Below are positions 8,886 through 15,519 of a stretch of 64,000 nt of DNA, in pieces (within the stretch, counting starts at the first letter, position 1; each line of letters starts with the position of its first letter). The notes under the pieces were generated by a model. It was given only the letters and a program-made list of their open reading frames with translations, was not told the origin of the DNA and searched no databases. The DNA is taken from contig NZ_CP084474.1 of assembly GCF_020405225.1 (NCBI RefSeq), positions 62,001 to 126,000 of the forward strand, in the 5' to 3' direction. The translations under genes were made by a program, and so were the position numbers. The DNA is from Natrinema sp. DC36 (GTDB lineage Archaea > Halobacteriota > Halobacteria > Halobacteriales > Natrialbaceae).

Positions 8886-8959
8886 ACCGTGAGATCCCGG
8901 CATCAGCTATTAAAGATTCGGGACGAGACGGGACCGACGCTACGGATTACTGTCGGCGG

Positions 8960-9853
8960 TCAGATGTCGAAGACCTCAAGCGCGTTCTCGCGGAGGACGG
9001 CTCGTTTGGTCTCGTCGCGGACGTCCAGTTCGAGGAACTCCTCCTTGCATCGCTTCAGTCCGAGTCCGTTGGTCGCCCACATCACCTTATCGCGGATGCG
9101 ACCGTCGATGAATTCCACCTGACTGTCGGGGAGGAAGGAGGGATAATAGGCGCCGATATTGCCGTAGACGTTCGGGTGTCGCCAAAGCATCGAACACCAC
9201 TCCTCGGTCCAGGGCCACCCCGTGTGGGTAAGGACCAGCGTGAGGTCCGGGAAGTCCATCGCGACTTCGTCGGCGTACATCGGGTGGCCGGGTTCGCTCG
9301 GCAGTGGCTCGGCCGACTGGCCGGTCTGGAAACTCACTGGCACGTCGAGTTCGTTGGCCTTGGCGTACAGCGGGTAACACTTCTCGTCGGTCGGCTCGAG
9401 ACCGAACGTCATCGGGTGGAACCAGATGTACTTGAAGTCGTGGTCCTCAACGGCTCGCTCGATCCGCTCGAGGCTCTCCGGGATCCGGTGGGGATTGTAG
9501 CCGACGCCGGGGACGACGCGGCCGTCCGACCGATCGACCATCTCCGCGAGTTCTTCGACGCTGAGTAGCGTCAGCGCCTGCTTCGCATCCCGTGACCACT
9601 GGACGAGTTGATCGAGAAAAATCTTCTCTACGCCGACCTCGTCCATTTCGTCGACCGTCTCCTCCAGCGATTCGTTGCCGAGCACGCCGAACACGCGCCA
9701 CGCTTCGTCCTCGGGGATGTCGTGTTTCGCCATCACGCCGCCGAACGTGGACTTGGCGAGTGTCTTGAACTCTCGGACTTCGAAGAGCGGTTTCGCGAGC
9801 TCGGGTTCCACATAGAACCCTCGGCACATGGTATCGATTGCTTGCACGTCCAT
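8960..9853 (-). CDS. Amidohydrolase-2 (ACMSD-like) family protein with altered metal site
   Basis: A 297-residue TIM-barrel protein of the amidohydrolase-2 family, which includes ACMSD, resorcylate-type decarboxylases and lactonases. Recognisable strands: KYIWFHPMTFGLEP, DLTLVLTHTGWPWTEEW and the final DKVMWATNGLG. Two canonical metal-binding points are changed: the N-terminal HxH is absent (DVQAIDTMCRGF), and the Asp of the last strand (normally GTD/GSD) is Asn in WATNG. It may therefore bind metal differently or be a non-hydrolytic lyase/decarboxylase. It is transcribed divergently from the SDR at 9963, with a TATA-like GTTTTACG about 27 bases upstream. Substrate unknown, probably a ring-derived acid given the neighbours. 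Confidence 0.75.
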   Translation of the reverse strand: MDVQAIDTMCRGFYVEPELAKPLFEVREFKTLAKSTFGGVMAKHDIPEDEAWRVFGVLGNESLEETVDEMDEVGVEKIFLDQLVQWSRDAKQALTLLSVEELAEMVDRSDGRVVPGVGYNPHRIPESLERIERAVEDHDFKYIWFHPMTFGLEPTDEKCYPLYAKANELDVPVSFQTGQSAEPLPSEPGHPMYADEVAMDFPDLTLVLTHTGWPWTEEWCSMLWRHPNVYGNIGAYYPSFLPDSQVEFIDGRIRDKVMWATNGLGLKRCKEEFLELDVRDETKRAVLRENALEVFDI

Positions 9854-9962
9854 ACCACATCCGTAATTGTCCTCCCTCGTAAAACTTCACGTTCCTGTTC
9901 CGACAGGTGTGGGTGGAGTCACGGGGAAACGGTCTTTAGGACGGCGATTGCACATCAGGGCG

Positions 9963-10739
9963 ATGTCAAGGAGCCAGACTCACGAGTGGCAGGATGCAGT
10001 CGTCGTGATCACGGGCGCGAGTCGCGGTCTCGGCCGGGCCATCGCCGAGGAGTTCGGAGCGCGCGGCGCCACCGTCGTCGTCAACTACCGGTCGGATGAG
10101 GAGGCGGCGGCCAAGACCGTCGTCGCAGTCGAGGAGGCCCACCCAGAGGCCGAAGCCCTCGCCGTGCAGGCAAACGCGGGCGATTCCGATGCCATCGACC
10201 ACCTATTCGACCGTGTCGGTGACGAGTACGAGAAAATCGACGTATTCATCCACAACGCGGCCGTCACGGCGTTTAAGTCGCTGGACGAGGTCACGGTAAA
10301 AGACATCGCGTTGACCTACGATCTGGGCGTCACGGGATTTCTGCTCTCGGCACAGCGTGCGCTCGATTTGATGGGCGACGACGGCTGTATCGTCGCCGTG
10401 TCGGGCAACGACAGCCACACCTACATGCCACTGCACGGCCTTCTCGCGAGCGCGAAATCAGCGCTGGAATGTCTCGTTCGCTACCTGGCCGTCGAACAGG
10501 CTGAGAACGGGATTCGTGTCAACGCGATCAATCCTGGCCCCCTCCGAAAGGACAACTACTACGCGTCGGTATCGTCGGAGACGGCGGCGGCGATGGCGGA
10601 GTTAGAGGCGCGGGTACCGAAAGGCGACGCTGTTCCCCTGAGCGCCGTTGCCGAGAGCGTAGCGTTGCTGGCCGATCCGCGTAATGAGTGGGTTACCGGC
10701 GAAATCCTTCACGTTGACGGCGGGCTCGCCGCGCTGTAA
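9963..10739 (+). CDS. Short-chain dehydrogenase/reductase-like protein lacking the catalytic Tyr
   Basis: A 258-residue Rossmann protein; the start at 9963 (MSRSQTHEW) has a TCTTTAGG box about 27 bases upstream. The N-terminal cofactor motif TGASRGLG (residues 18-25) and the IHNAA segment are normal. The active site is not: Lys165 sits in LLASAKSALECLVRYLAVEQ, but the residue four before it is Leu, and seven before it (the FabI/FabL spacing) is His158. It resembles the enoyl-ACP reductase FabL branch in its ...RYLAVE...GIRVNAINPG segment. It may be a reductase with unusual chemistry or a non-catalytic homologue. It opens a plus-strand run with the CoA ligase and BadH-like gene. Confidence 0.8.
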   Translation: MSRSQTHEWQDAVVVITGASRGLGRAIAEEFGARGATVVVNYRSDEEAAAKTVVAVEEAHPEAEALAVQANAGDSDAIDHLFDRVGDEYEKIDVFIHNAAVTAFKSLDEVTVKDIALTYDLGVTGFLLSAQRALDLMGDDGCIVAVSGNDSHTYMPLHGLLASAKSALECLVRYLAVEQAENGIRVNAINPGPLRKDNYYASVSSETAAAMAELEARVPKGDAVPLSAVAESVALLADPRNEWVTGEILHVDGGLAAL

Positions 10740-10786
10740 ACGCTGCCGGTCGGAGCCGTATATCGCTATCGCGTCACCAACTACTA

Positions 10787-10799
10787 TTATATACCTTAT
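10787..10799 (+). promoter_or_regulatory. TATA element before the acyl-CoA ligase gene
   Basis: The AT-rich stretch TTATATACCTTAT places transcription near 10818. This argues against the ATG at 10804 and favours the GTG at 10843 as ligase start. Confidence 0.35.
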
Positions 10800-10842
10800 A
10801 TCTATGCAAAGATTCATTGTAATTGCTCAACCATATAGCGTT

Positions 10843-12369
10843 GTGATTACCCAACGACGGTACTTAGAGCGGAATGTGGAGTGGCGGACGAACAAGCCGG
10901 CGCTCGAGATCGTCGACTCGGACGAGACGGTCACCTACGCAGAGTTCGACGAGCGGGTCAACCGCATCGCAAACGCGCTGACGGATCGCGGTGTCCGGAA
11001 GGGCGATCGCGTCGCGATGGTCCTGTTCAATACGGTCGAGTTTCCGGTGACCCTGTACGCGTGTTACAAACTCGGTGCGGTGCCGGTGCCGATCAACTTC
11101 ATGCTCGCACAGGACAACTTCAGGTACATCTTCGACGACATCGCTCCGAAGGTCCTGGTCTACGACGCGGCGGTCGAAGACGACATCACCGCCGCACTGG
11201 AGTCTGCGACCGTTACGGCCCACACTGTCGGCGTCGACGACTGTGCGAACGCGGACGAATCCTTCGAATCGCTCGCCGATGACGACGCAAGCCCGCCACC
11301 CGAGGTTCCGATCGAACCCGGCGACCCAACGTACATCCTCTACACGAGCGGCACGACCGGGATGCCGAAAGGCGTCACCTTCACGGCCGAGACGGCGTCC
11401 AACCGCGCACAGGAAGGGGCTCGAAATATCGGTCACTCACAGGCGACCGTCGCGCTCCAGCTCTCGCCGTGGTTCCACGCCGGCGGGGTGGATCTCACGG
11501 TCCATCCCGTGATCGAAGCCGGTGGGACGATCCTCGTCACGCAGGATTGGGAACCGGAGTCGGTGGTCGAGATGGTCGAAACGGAGGACGTCACACATAT
11601 CGTGGGCGTCCCGACCGTCGCCCAGCGGATGACCGAACTCGAGGGGATCGACGAGCGTGACCTCTCCAGTCTGGACTGTCTGCTGTGTATGGGCTCGCCG
11701 CTGTCGAAACAGTTGGCCGAGGAGATTATGGAGACGATCACGCCGAACCTGTACAACGGGTACGGGACGACGGAGACGCTACTCGATACGATGCTCCGAC
11801 CGGAGGACCTGCCCGAACACGCCGGATCGGCGGGGCGACCCACGAACGACACCGAGGTCAACATCATCGAGTTCGACCGCTCCCGCGTCGTCGCGCCCGA
11901 TGAAACGGTTCCGCACGGTGAGGAAGGCGAGATCGTCGTGTCCAGCGATGCCGCGCTGGACTACTACTTCGGTAGCAAGGAGAAGACCAAAGAGTCGATC
12001 CGGAGCGACTGGTACTACACCGACGACCTCGGCGTGATCGACGACGGGTATCTCACGATCACCGGCCGCGCCGACGACATGATCCTCTCGGGCGGTGAAC
12101 TCGTCTCGCCGATCGAAGTCGAGGAGGCCCTGGAGGCTAACGATGACGTCGAAGCGGCTACCGTCGTCGGTACCGAAGACGAGGAGTGGGGCCAGATCGT
12201 CACCGCGTACGTCGTCGCAGACGACCTCGACGCGGACGATCTCGACGAGTACTGCAAGGATAACGAAAGCCTCGCGGATTACAAACGCCCCCGCAAATAC
12301 GAGTTCGTCGACGAGATCGAGCGGACAGCGACCGGGAAGAAACAACGATACAAGTACCGAGACGACTAG
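10843..12369 (+). CDS. AMP-dependent acyl-CoA synthetase/ligase
   Basis: A 508-residue class I adenylate-forming enzyme that activates a carboxylic acid with ATP and CoA. The GTG at 10843 is preferred (MITQRRYLERNVEW), as family members start just before the YLERNVEW segment; an ATG at 10804 is the alternative. Motifs: P-loop-like YILYTSGTTGMPKGVTFT, A5 NGYGTTE, A8 YYTDDLGVIDDGYLTITGR, and the C-terminal catalytic Lys in RTATGKKQR. The substrate cannot be read directly. With the BadH-like dehydrogenase just downstream and the acyl-CoA dehydrogenase and crotonase nearby, an alicyclic or aromatic carboxylic acid is the natural guess. A T-run after the stop and a new TATA box suggest transcription ends here. 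Confidence 0.9.
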   Translation: MITQRRYLERNVEWRTNKPALEIVDSDETVTYAEFDERVNRIANALTDRGVRKGDRVAMVLFNTVEFPVTLYACYKLGAVPVPINFMLAQDNFRYIFDDIAPKVLVYDAAVEDDITAALESATVTAHTVGVDDCANADESFESLADDDASPPPEVPIEPGDPTYILYTSGTTGMPKGVTFTAETASNRAQEGARNIGHSQATVALQLSPWFHAGGVDLTVHPVIEAGGTILVTQDWEPESVVEMVETEDVTHIVGVPTVAQRMTELEGIDERDLSSLDCLLCMGSPLSKQLAEEIMETITPNLYNGYGTTETLLDTMLRPEDLPEHAGSAGRPTNDTEVNIIEFDRSRVVAPDETVPHGEEGEIVVSSDAALDYYFGSKEKTKESIRSDWYYTDDLGVIDDGYLTITGRADDMILSGGELVSPIEVEEALEANDDVEAATVVGTEDEEWGQIVTAYVVADDLDADDLDEYCKDNESLADYKRPRKYEFVDEIERTATGKKQRYKYRDD

Positions 12370-12375
12370 CGCCTG

Positions 12376-12384
12376 TCCTTTTTT
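12376..12384 (+). terminator. Probable T-rich transcription terminator
   Basis: A run of six T (12379-12384) starts 10 bases after the ligase stop codon and before the TATA element of the next gene. Short T tracts like this terminate archaeal RNA polymerase. Confidence 0.4.
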
Positions 12385-12390
12385 GAGAAA

Positions 12391-12398
12391 CAATTAAG
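12391..12398 (+). promoter_or_regulatory. TATA element of the BadH-like gene
   Basis: CAATTAAG lies about 27 bases before the ATG at 12422, supporting a separate leaderless transcript. Confidence 0.4.
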
Positions 12399-12421
12399 TC
12401 GCCGCCCTCGTATTTTCCACT

Positions 12422-13189
12422 ATGCGAGGGTTAGCTGAGACGACAGCGATAGTTACTGGCAGTGGACAAGGCATCGGTCGCGCTATCGCGCTCCGACTCG
12501 CGGAAGAGGGCGCGACAGTTGCCGTAAACGATCTCGAAGAAGAACGCGCTGCGGAGACAGTCGCGGAGATCGAGGATGCCGGTGGCAACGCGCTCACTGC
12601 CGTCGCCGACGTGACCGACTACGACGATGTTGAGTCGATGGTCGCCGGAGTCGTCGAATCCGAGGGCGGCGTCGACCTGCTCGTCAACAACGCTGGTTGG
12701 GATCGGCTGGAGTGGTTCGTCGACCAAGATCCTGAGATCTGGGATCAACTAATCGATATCAATCTCAAAGGGCAAATCAACTGCGCCCACGCGGTCGCAA
12801 ACCATTTCGTCGAGACGGACACGGAGGGAAAGATAATTAATATTGCGTCGGATGCCGCTCGCGTCGGAAGTTCCGGCGAGGCGGTGTACTCAGGTGCCAA
12901 AGGTGGAATCGTTTCATTTACCAAAACGATCGCTCGTGAACTGGCCCGGAATGGCGTTACCTGCAACGCCGTCGCTCCAGGGCCGACGGACACACCGCTG
13001 GTTGACGAGATGAAAGAGTCCGATCTCGGTGGGAAAATTCTCGGTGGCATGGCGAAGCAAGTCCCGCTCGGACGGATGGCCGAACCGGAAGATATCGCAG
13101 GTGGCGTCGCTTTTCTCGCCAGTTCCGATGCGGATTTCATCACTGGACAGGTGCTGAGCGTTAGTGGCGGACTCACGATGGTCGGCTAA
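12422..13189 (+). CDS. SDR, 2-hydroxycyclohexanecarboxyl-CoA dehydrogenase-like (BadH-like)
   Basis: A 255-residue classical short-chain dehydrogenase with a complete active site: TGSGQGIG (residues 12-19), NNAGWD, Ser143, Tyr156 and Lys160. Several segments agree unusually well, as I recall the sequence, with BadH of Rhodopseudomonas, the NAD-dependent 2-hydroxycyclohexanecarboxyl-CoA dehydrogenase: NIASDAARVGSSGEAVY, APGPTDTPL and the C-terminus FITGQVLSVSGGLT. BadH makes the 2-ketoacyl-CoA before hydrolytic ring opening. Close relatives acting on other 3-hydroxyacyl-CoAs exist, so the exact substrate is inference. The gene has its own TATA box. An IclR regulator gene follows on the opposite strand after decayed gene pieces. 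Confidence 0.85.
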   Translation: MRGLAETTAIVTGSGQGIGRAIALRLAEEGATVAVNDLEEERAAETVAEIEDAGGNALTAVADVTDYDDVESMVAGVVESEGGVDLLVNNAGWDRLEWFVDQDPEIWDQLIDINLKGQINCAHAVANHFVETDTEGKIINIASDAARVGSSGEAVYSGAKGGIVSFTKTIARELARNGVTCNAVAPGPTDTPLVDEMKESDLGGKILGGMAKQVPLGRMAEPEDIAGGVAFLASSDADFITGQVLSVSGGLTMVG

Positions 13190-13334
13190 CGCGGGCACTG
13201 CTAGTTCTGTTCTGTATCTCCTTAATCGATGTCGCTCCCGTTGCCAGACATGGGTACTCATCTGTTAGCCTGAGCAACAGGCGGATCGCAGCGTCAGCGG
13301 ATCGATGGAGGATGTCGATCGATGACGCGCCGGT

Positions 13335-13564
13335 TCAGCGGAACGACCAGCGGGGCGTCTCCAGTGTAATCTCGACGTGGTTGAGTCGCGGGTCCGCAGT
13401 GAGGGCGGCGACGATCTCTCGCTGGGACTCGGCGTCGCTGGTACCGATCAGCGACAGATGGCCGTCGTACGAGGTCCTGTCGTCGACCTCTGTCCACTCG
13501 ATCTCGAGCCTGGCGCGCCGGAACCGGGTCCCTTCGACGTGTCGGATCGACTCGAGATCGCTGG
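13335..13564 (-). pseudogene. C-terminal remnant of an unidentified gene
   Basis: On the minus strand about 77 residues of good haloarchaeal coding sequence (VTSDLESIRHVEGTRFRRAR onward to ITLETPRWSFR, stop at 13335) have no start of their own. They begin exactly where the acyl-CoA synthetase fragment upstream ends. I do not recognise the family. It is the tail of a gene fused by deletion to the acyl-CoA synthetase head. Confidence 0.45.
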
Positions 13565-13795
13565 TCACTTCGCGAACGGATAGCCGTTCGACGTGTCGAG
13601 TACCTTTTCGTAGGGCGTTTCCCAGACAAGACCCGTATCTTCGACCGCTGCGTCCCAAAATCGTGCAAGTTCGTCCTCGGAGTCAGGTCTCGTTTCCGCG
13701 TACGAGTCGTAGTCGTATTCGTCGAGAAACTGAGCGATATTACTTTTCGTTCTGTAGTATCCGTACGGGTCCCAAGCTACGCCACGCTGTGACAT
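13565..13795 (-). pseudogene. N-terminal fragment of an acetyl/propionyl-CoA synthetase-type gene
   Basis: From the ATG at 13795 (MSQRGVAWDPYGYYRTKSN) 76 residues match the N-terminal ACAS_N region of AMP-forming acyl-CoA synthetases: ELARFWDAAVEDTGLVWETP, then YEKVLDTSNGYPFAK, at which point the family normally continues KWF... Here a stop codon follows at once and the sequence changes into an unrelated gene tail. The rest of the roughly 650-residue enzyme is missing, so this is a deletion remnant. Confidence 0.7.
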
Positions 13796-13966
13796 AGATT
13801 GAGTTTCCGCATATTTCGTGATTATTCTTACGCTTGGGCTGCTTTGGGTGCCCGGCGACGCACGCACTCTCCTCAGTCGAGAACTGGTCGACCATCGTCG
13901 CCAACCCAACAACAGTCTGGTGCAGAGTGTCAGTGGCGAATTGACGACGGTCGACTACCGCACCTT

Positions 13967-14734
13967 CTATCGTGTACCGGAGTAGTTGAGGTTCACCTGA
14001 ATCATGTTCGCCGTCCGCATGACGGCGTCTTTGATCCGTTCTAGATCGTCGTCGTTGTCGATACGGCTGGCGGGACTACAGACACAGATCGCGCCCAGAA
14101 CGCGGTCCTGTCGGCTGAGGATCGGAGCCGCGAGACAGATGACGCCGTCGATCCGTTCACCGCGATCGATCACGTAGCCCTGCTCTCGAGCATCGGCGAA
14201 CTGTTCCTCCAGTTCGTCGCGAGACGTCACCGTGTTTTTCGTCATGGCGGGGAGTCCGTGTTCGTCGATGATTTCGTCGACGTGATCGTCGGGGAGGTGG
14301 GCGAGGATCGATTTCCCCAGCGCGGACGTGTGCAGGGGCATCCGAACGCCCGGATAGGTGTGGAGCTGAATCGCGTCTTCCCCCTTCTTGATGTCGAGGA
14401 GGACGCCGTTCCCGTGCTCCTCAATCATTAGCGAGGCCAGTTCGCCGGTCTCCTCGGCGAGTGAGGCGAGTTCGGGTTCGGCGACGCGATAGAGCGGTCG
14501 CTTCATCCGTTCCGCTTCGCCGATCTCCAAGAACCGCGTTCCCGGTCGGTACACGTTGTCCTGCTTCGTCACGTACTGTATCTCCTCCAGCGTTTTGAGA
14601 TAGTCGTGAACGGTACTAACGGGCTTATCAACGTGCTCGGCGAGTGTCGAGGCACGTGCCCCATCAAGACGTTCGAGTCCCTCAACCAACTCAAAGGCCG
14701 TTTGGATGGATTTTATTCGGCTATTGTTACCCAT
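13967..14734 (-). CDS. IclR-family transcriptional regulator (1)
   Basis: A 255-residue IclR-type regulator from the ATG at 14734 (MGNNSRIKSIQTAF). Residues about 10-70 form the winged helix-turn-helix (TLAEHVDKPVSTVHDYLKTLEEIQYV). Residues about 85-250 form the effector-binding domain (ELASLMIEEHGNGVLLD, HTSALGKSILAHLP, ICVCSPASRI). Such proteins usually sense an aromatic or other small acid and control adjacent catabolic genes. The closest candidate target is the BadH-like/CoA-ligase block at 6.8-13.2 kb. A strong inverted repeat lies just upstream (14763-14785), suggesting autoregulation, and a second palindrome class lies at 15086. It is one of four IclR genes of identical length in the window. 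Confidence 0.93.
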   Translation of the reverse strand: MGNNSRIKSIQTAFELVEGLERLDGARASTLAEHVDKPVSTVHDYLKTLEEIQYVTKQDNVYRPGTRFLEIGEAERMKRPLYRVAEPELASLAEETGELASLMIEEHGNGVLLDIKKGEDAIQLHTYPGVRMPLHTSALGKSILAHLPDDHVDEIIDEHGLPAMTKNTVTSRDELEEQFADAREQGYVIDRGERIDGVICLAAPILSRQDRVLGAICVCSPASRIDNDDDLERIKDAVMRTANMIQVNLNYSGTR

Positions 14735-14762
14735 ATGTAGAAATCGGAATTGGTCCGGATAA

Positions 14763-14785
14763 ATGTTCCGGCATCGTCGGAACAT
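14763..14785. promoter_or_regulatory. Inverted repeat in the IclR(1) promoter
   Basis: Perfect 8-base arms ATGTTCCG / CGGAACAT with a 7-base spacer, 29 bases upstream of the IclR start. This is where a dimeric repressor would block transcription. A weaker half-conserved version with the same spacing (TCCG-N7-CGGA) occurs at 14989-15003. Confidence 0.5.
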
Positions 14786-15085
14786 CTACCGAGAATTGAA
14801 GCCATATATCCAAATTATTTCTTAACTATCGGATGTATAATACCGGAGAGTAGCGATTAGACCGAGATAAACGTGTATCTGTGGGATCAGTCCCTTCAAG
14901 AGCGATTTTGGACAATGCCGGATCGAAAATCTTCCCATTCGAATAAGACGCTATTTCGACTAACTAAATATCTATTTGGTGGATTCAATCCGGATTCATC
15001 GGAACTACCTCTAGGTATGGTGTTCGATCATAAATGGAGTCTACTATCGGTTCAGAGATCCGGGAGGGGTCCCTTCCAACGATAT

Positions 15086-15105
15086 TTACAAAAGTACGAT
15101 CGTAA
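15086..15105. promoter_or_regulatory. Palindromic operator candidate, site A
   Basis: TTACAA-AAGTACGA-TCGTAA fits the 20-base pattern TTACRA-N2-GTAC-N2-TYGTAA found at three other places near IclR genes. This site has one mismatch between the arms. It lies about 350 bases upstream of IclR(1). Confidence 0.45.
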
Positions 15106-15178
15106 TATAGGTAGAGTATCGTCTACTCTCTCAGACTTTAAGGTGATTAGTATCGATTCACATCTTCCAAGGCGTCCT

Positions 15179-15221
15179 CAGAACGCTTCGCGTTCTGATG
15201 GGTCACACGAGTAATCGTGTG
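15179..15221. repeat. Two tandem hairpins
   Basis: The first is the 19-base palindrome CAGAACGC-TTC-GCGTTCTG (15179-15197). The second is CACACGA-GTAA-TCGTGTG (15204-15221). The first palindrome recurs, with complementary loop, at 24762-24780, again beside a second hairpin. They may be transcription terminators or a dispersed repeat. Confidence 0.45.
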
Positions 15222-15365
15222 TCTCTCGAAGCGAACACTCGGTGGCATAGAGGCGGACGGCGAACACCCTGATGACGTTGCTGTCTGATCCCGCTTTCTA
15301 GGTTATCAAATTTCGCCGCGTAGCACTCGTTGAGCAGTCTGCGAGCGACATGTTCAAGTTTGCTC
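15222..15365 (-). mobile_element. N-terminal remnant of an IS6-family transposase
   Basis: Read on the minus strand, the segment aligns base by base with the start of the IS6 copy at 19.1 kb: LLNECYAAKFDN corresponds to LLSEGYAAEFE, followed by a shared GVRRPP/RVFAV stretch in shifted frames. Only the first 45 or so codons survive, with frame changes. It is the oldest-looking of three pieces of the same IS subtype (others 18.5-19.2 and 60.5-61.2 kb). Confidence 0.6.
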
Positions 15366-15519
15366 AATGATCCACTCATTTTTAGATGCTATAGATAAAC
15401 CATAATAGAAGCAAACAACATTATTAATACAAACATTATAATACTTGGCCTAACCTGCTACCCTAAAGAGCCTCGGCTGAACTTGATCAACCGATATACC
15501 CCCTGTCTCTCTGAACCGC
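15366..15519. other. AT-rich spacer downstream of the SMC-like gene
   Basis: An AT-rich stretch (for example 15400-15440) between the IS remnant and the convergent end of the SMC-like gene. No gene is seen. Confidence 0.3.

Larger units (their letters stand above)
14786..15221. other. AT-rich intergenic region upstream of IclR(1)
   Basis: No gene is supported here. The stretch holds the weak TCCG-N7-CGGA repeat at 14989-15003, a TTACAA...TCGTAA palindrome (15086-15105) and two adjacent hairpins (15179-15221). A plus-strand reading of 113 codons (14873-15214) has no coding-like composition. Confidence 0.4.

Noticed and set aside
14989-15003. Weak TCCG-N7-CGGA repeat as a separate operator
   Set aside because: Only four matching bases per arm; kept as supporting detail of the IclR(1) promoter and not listed on its own.
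14873-15214. 113-codon plus-strand open frame upstream of IclR(1)
   Set aside because: Composition is Lys/Arg/Ser-rich and not acidic, it overlaps palindromes and hairpins, and no homology is recognisable.
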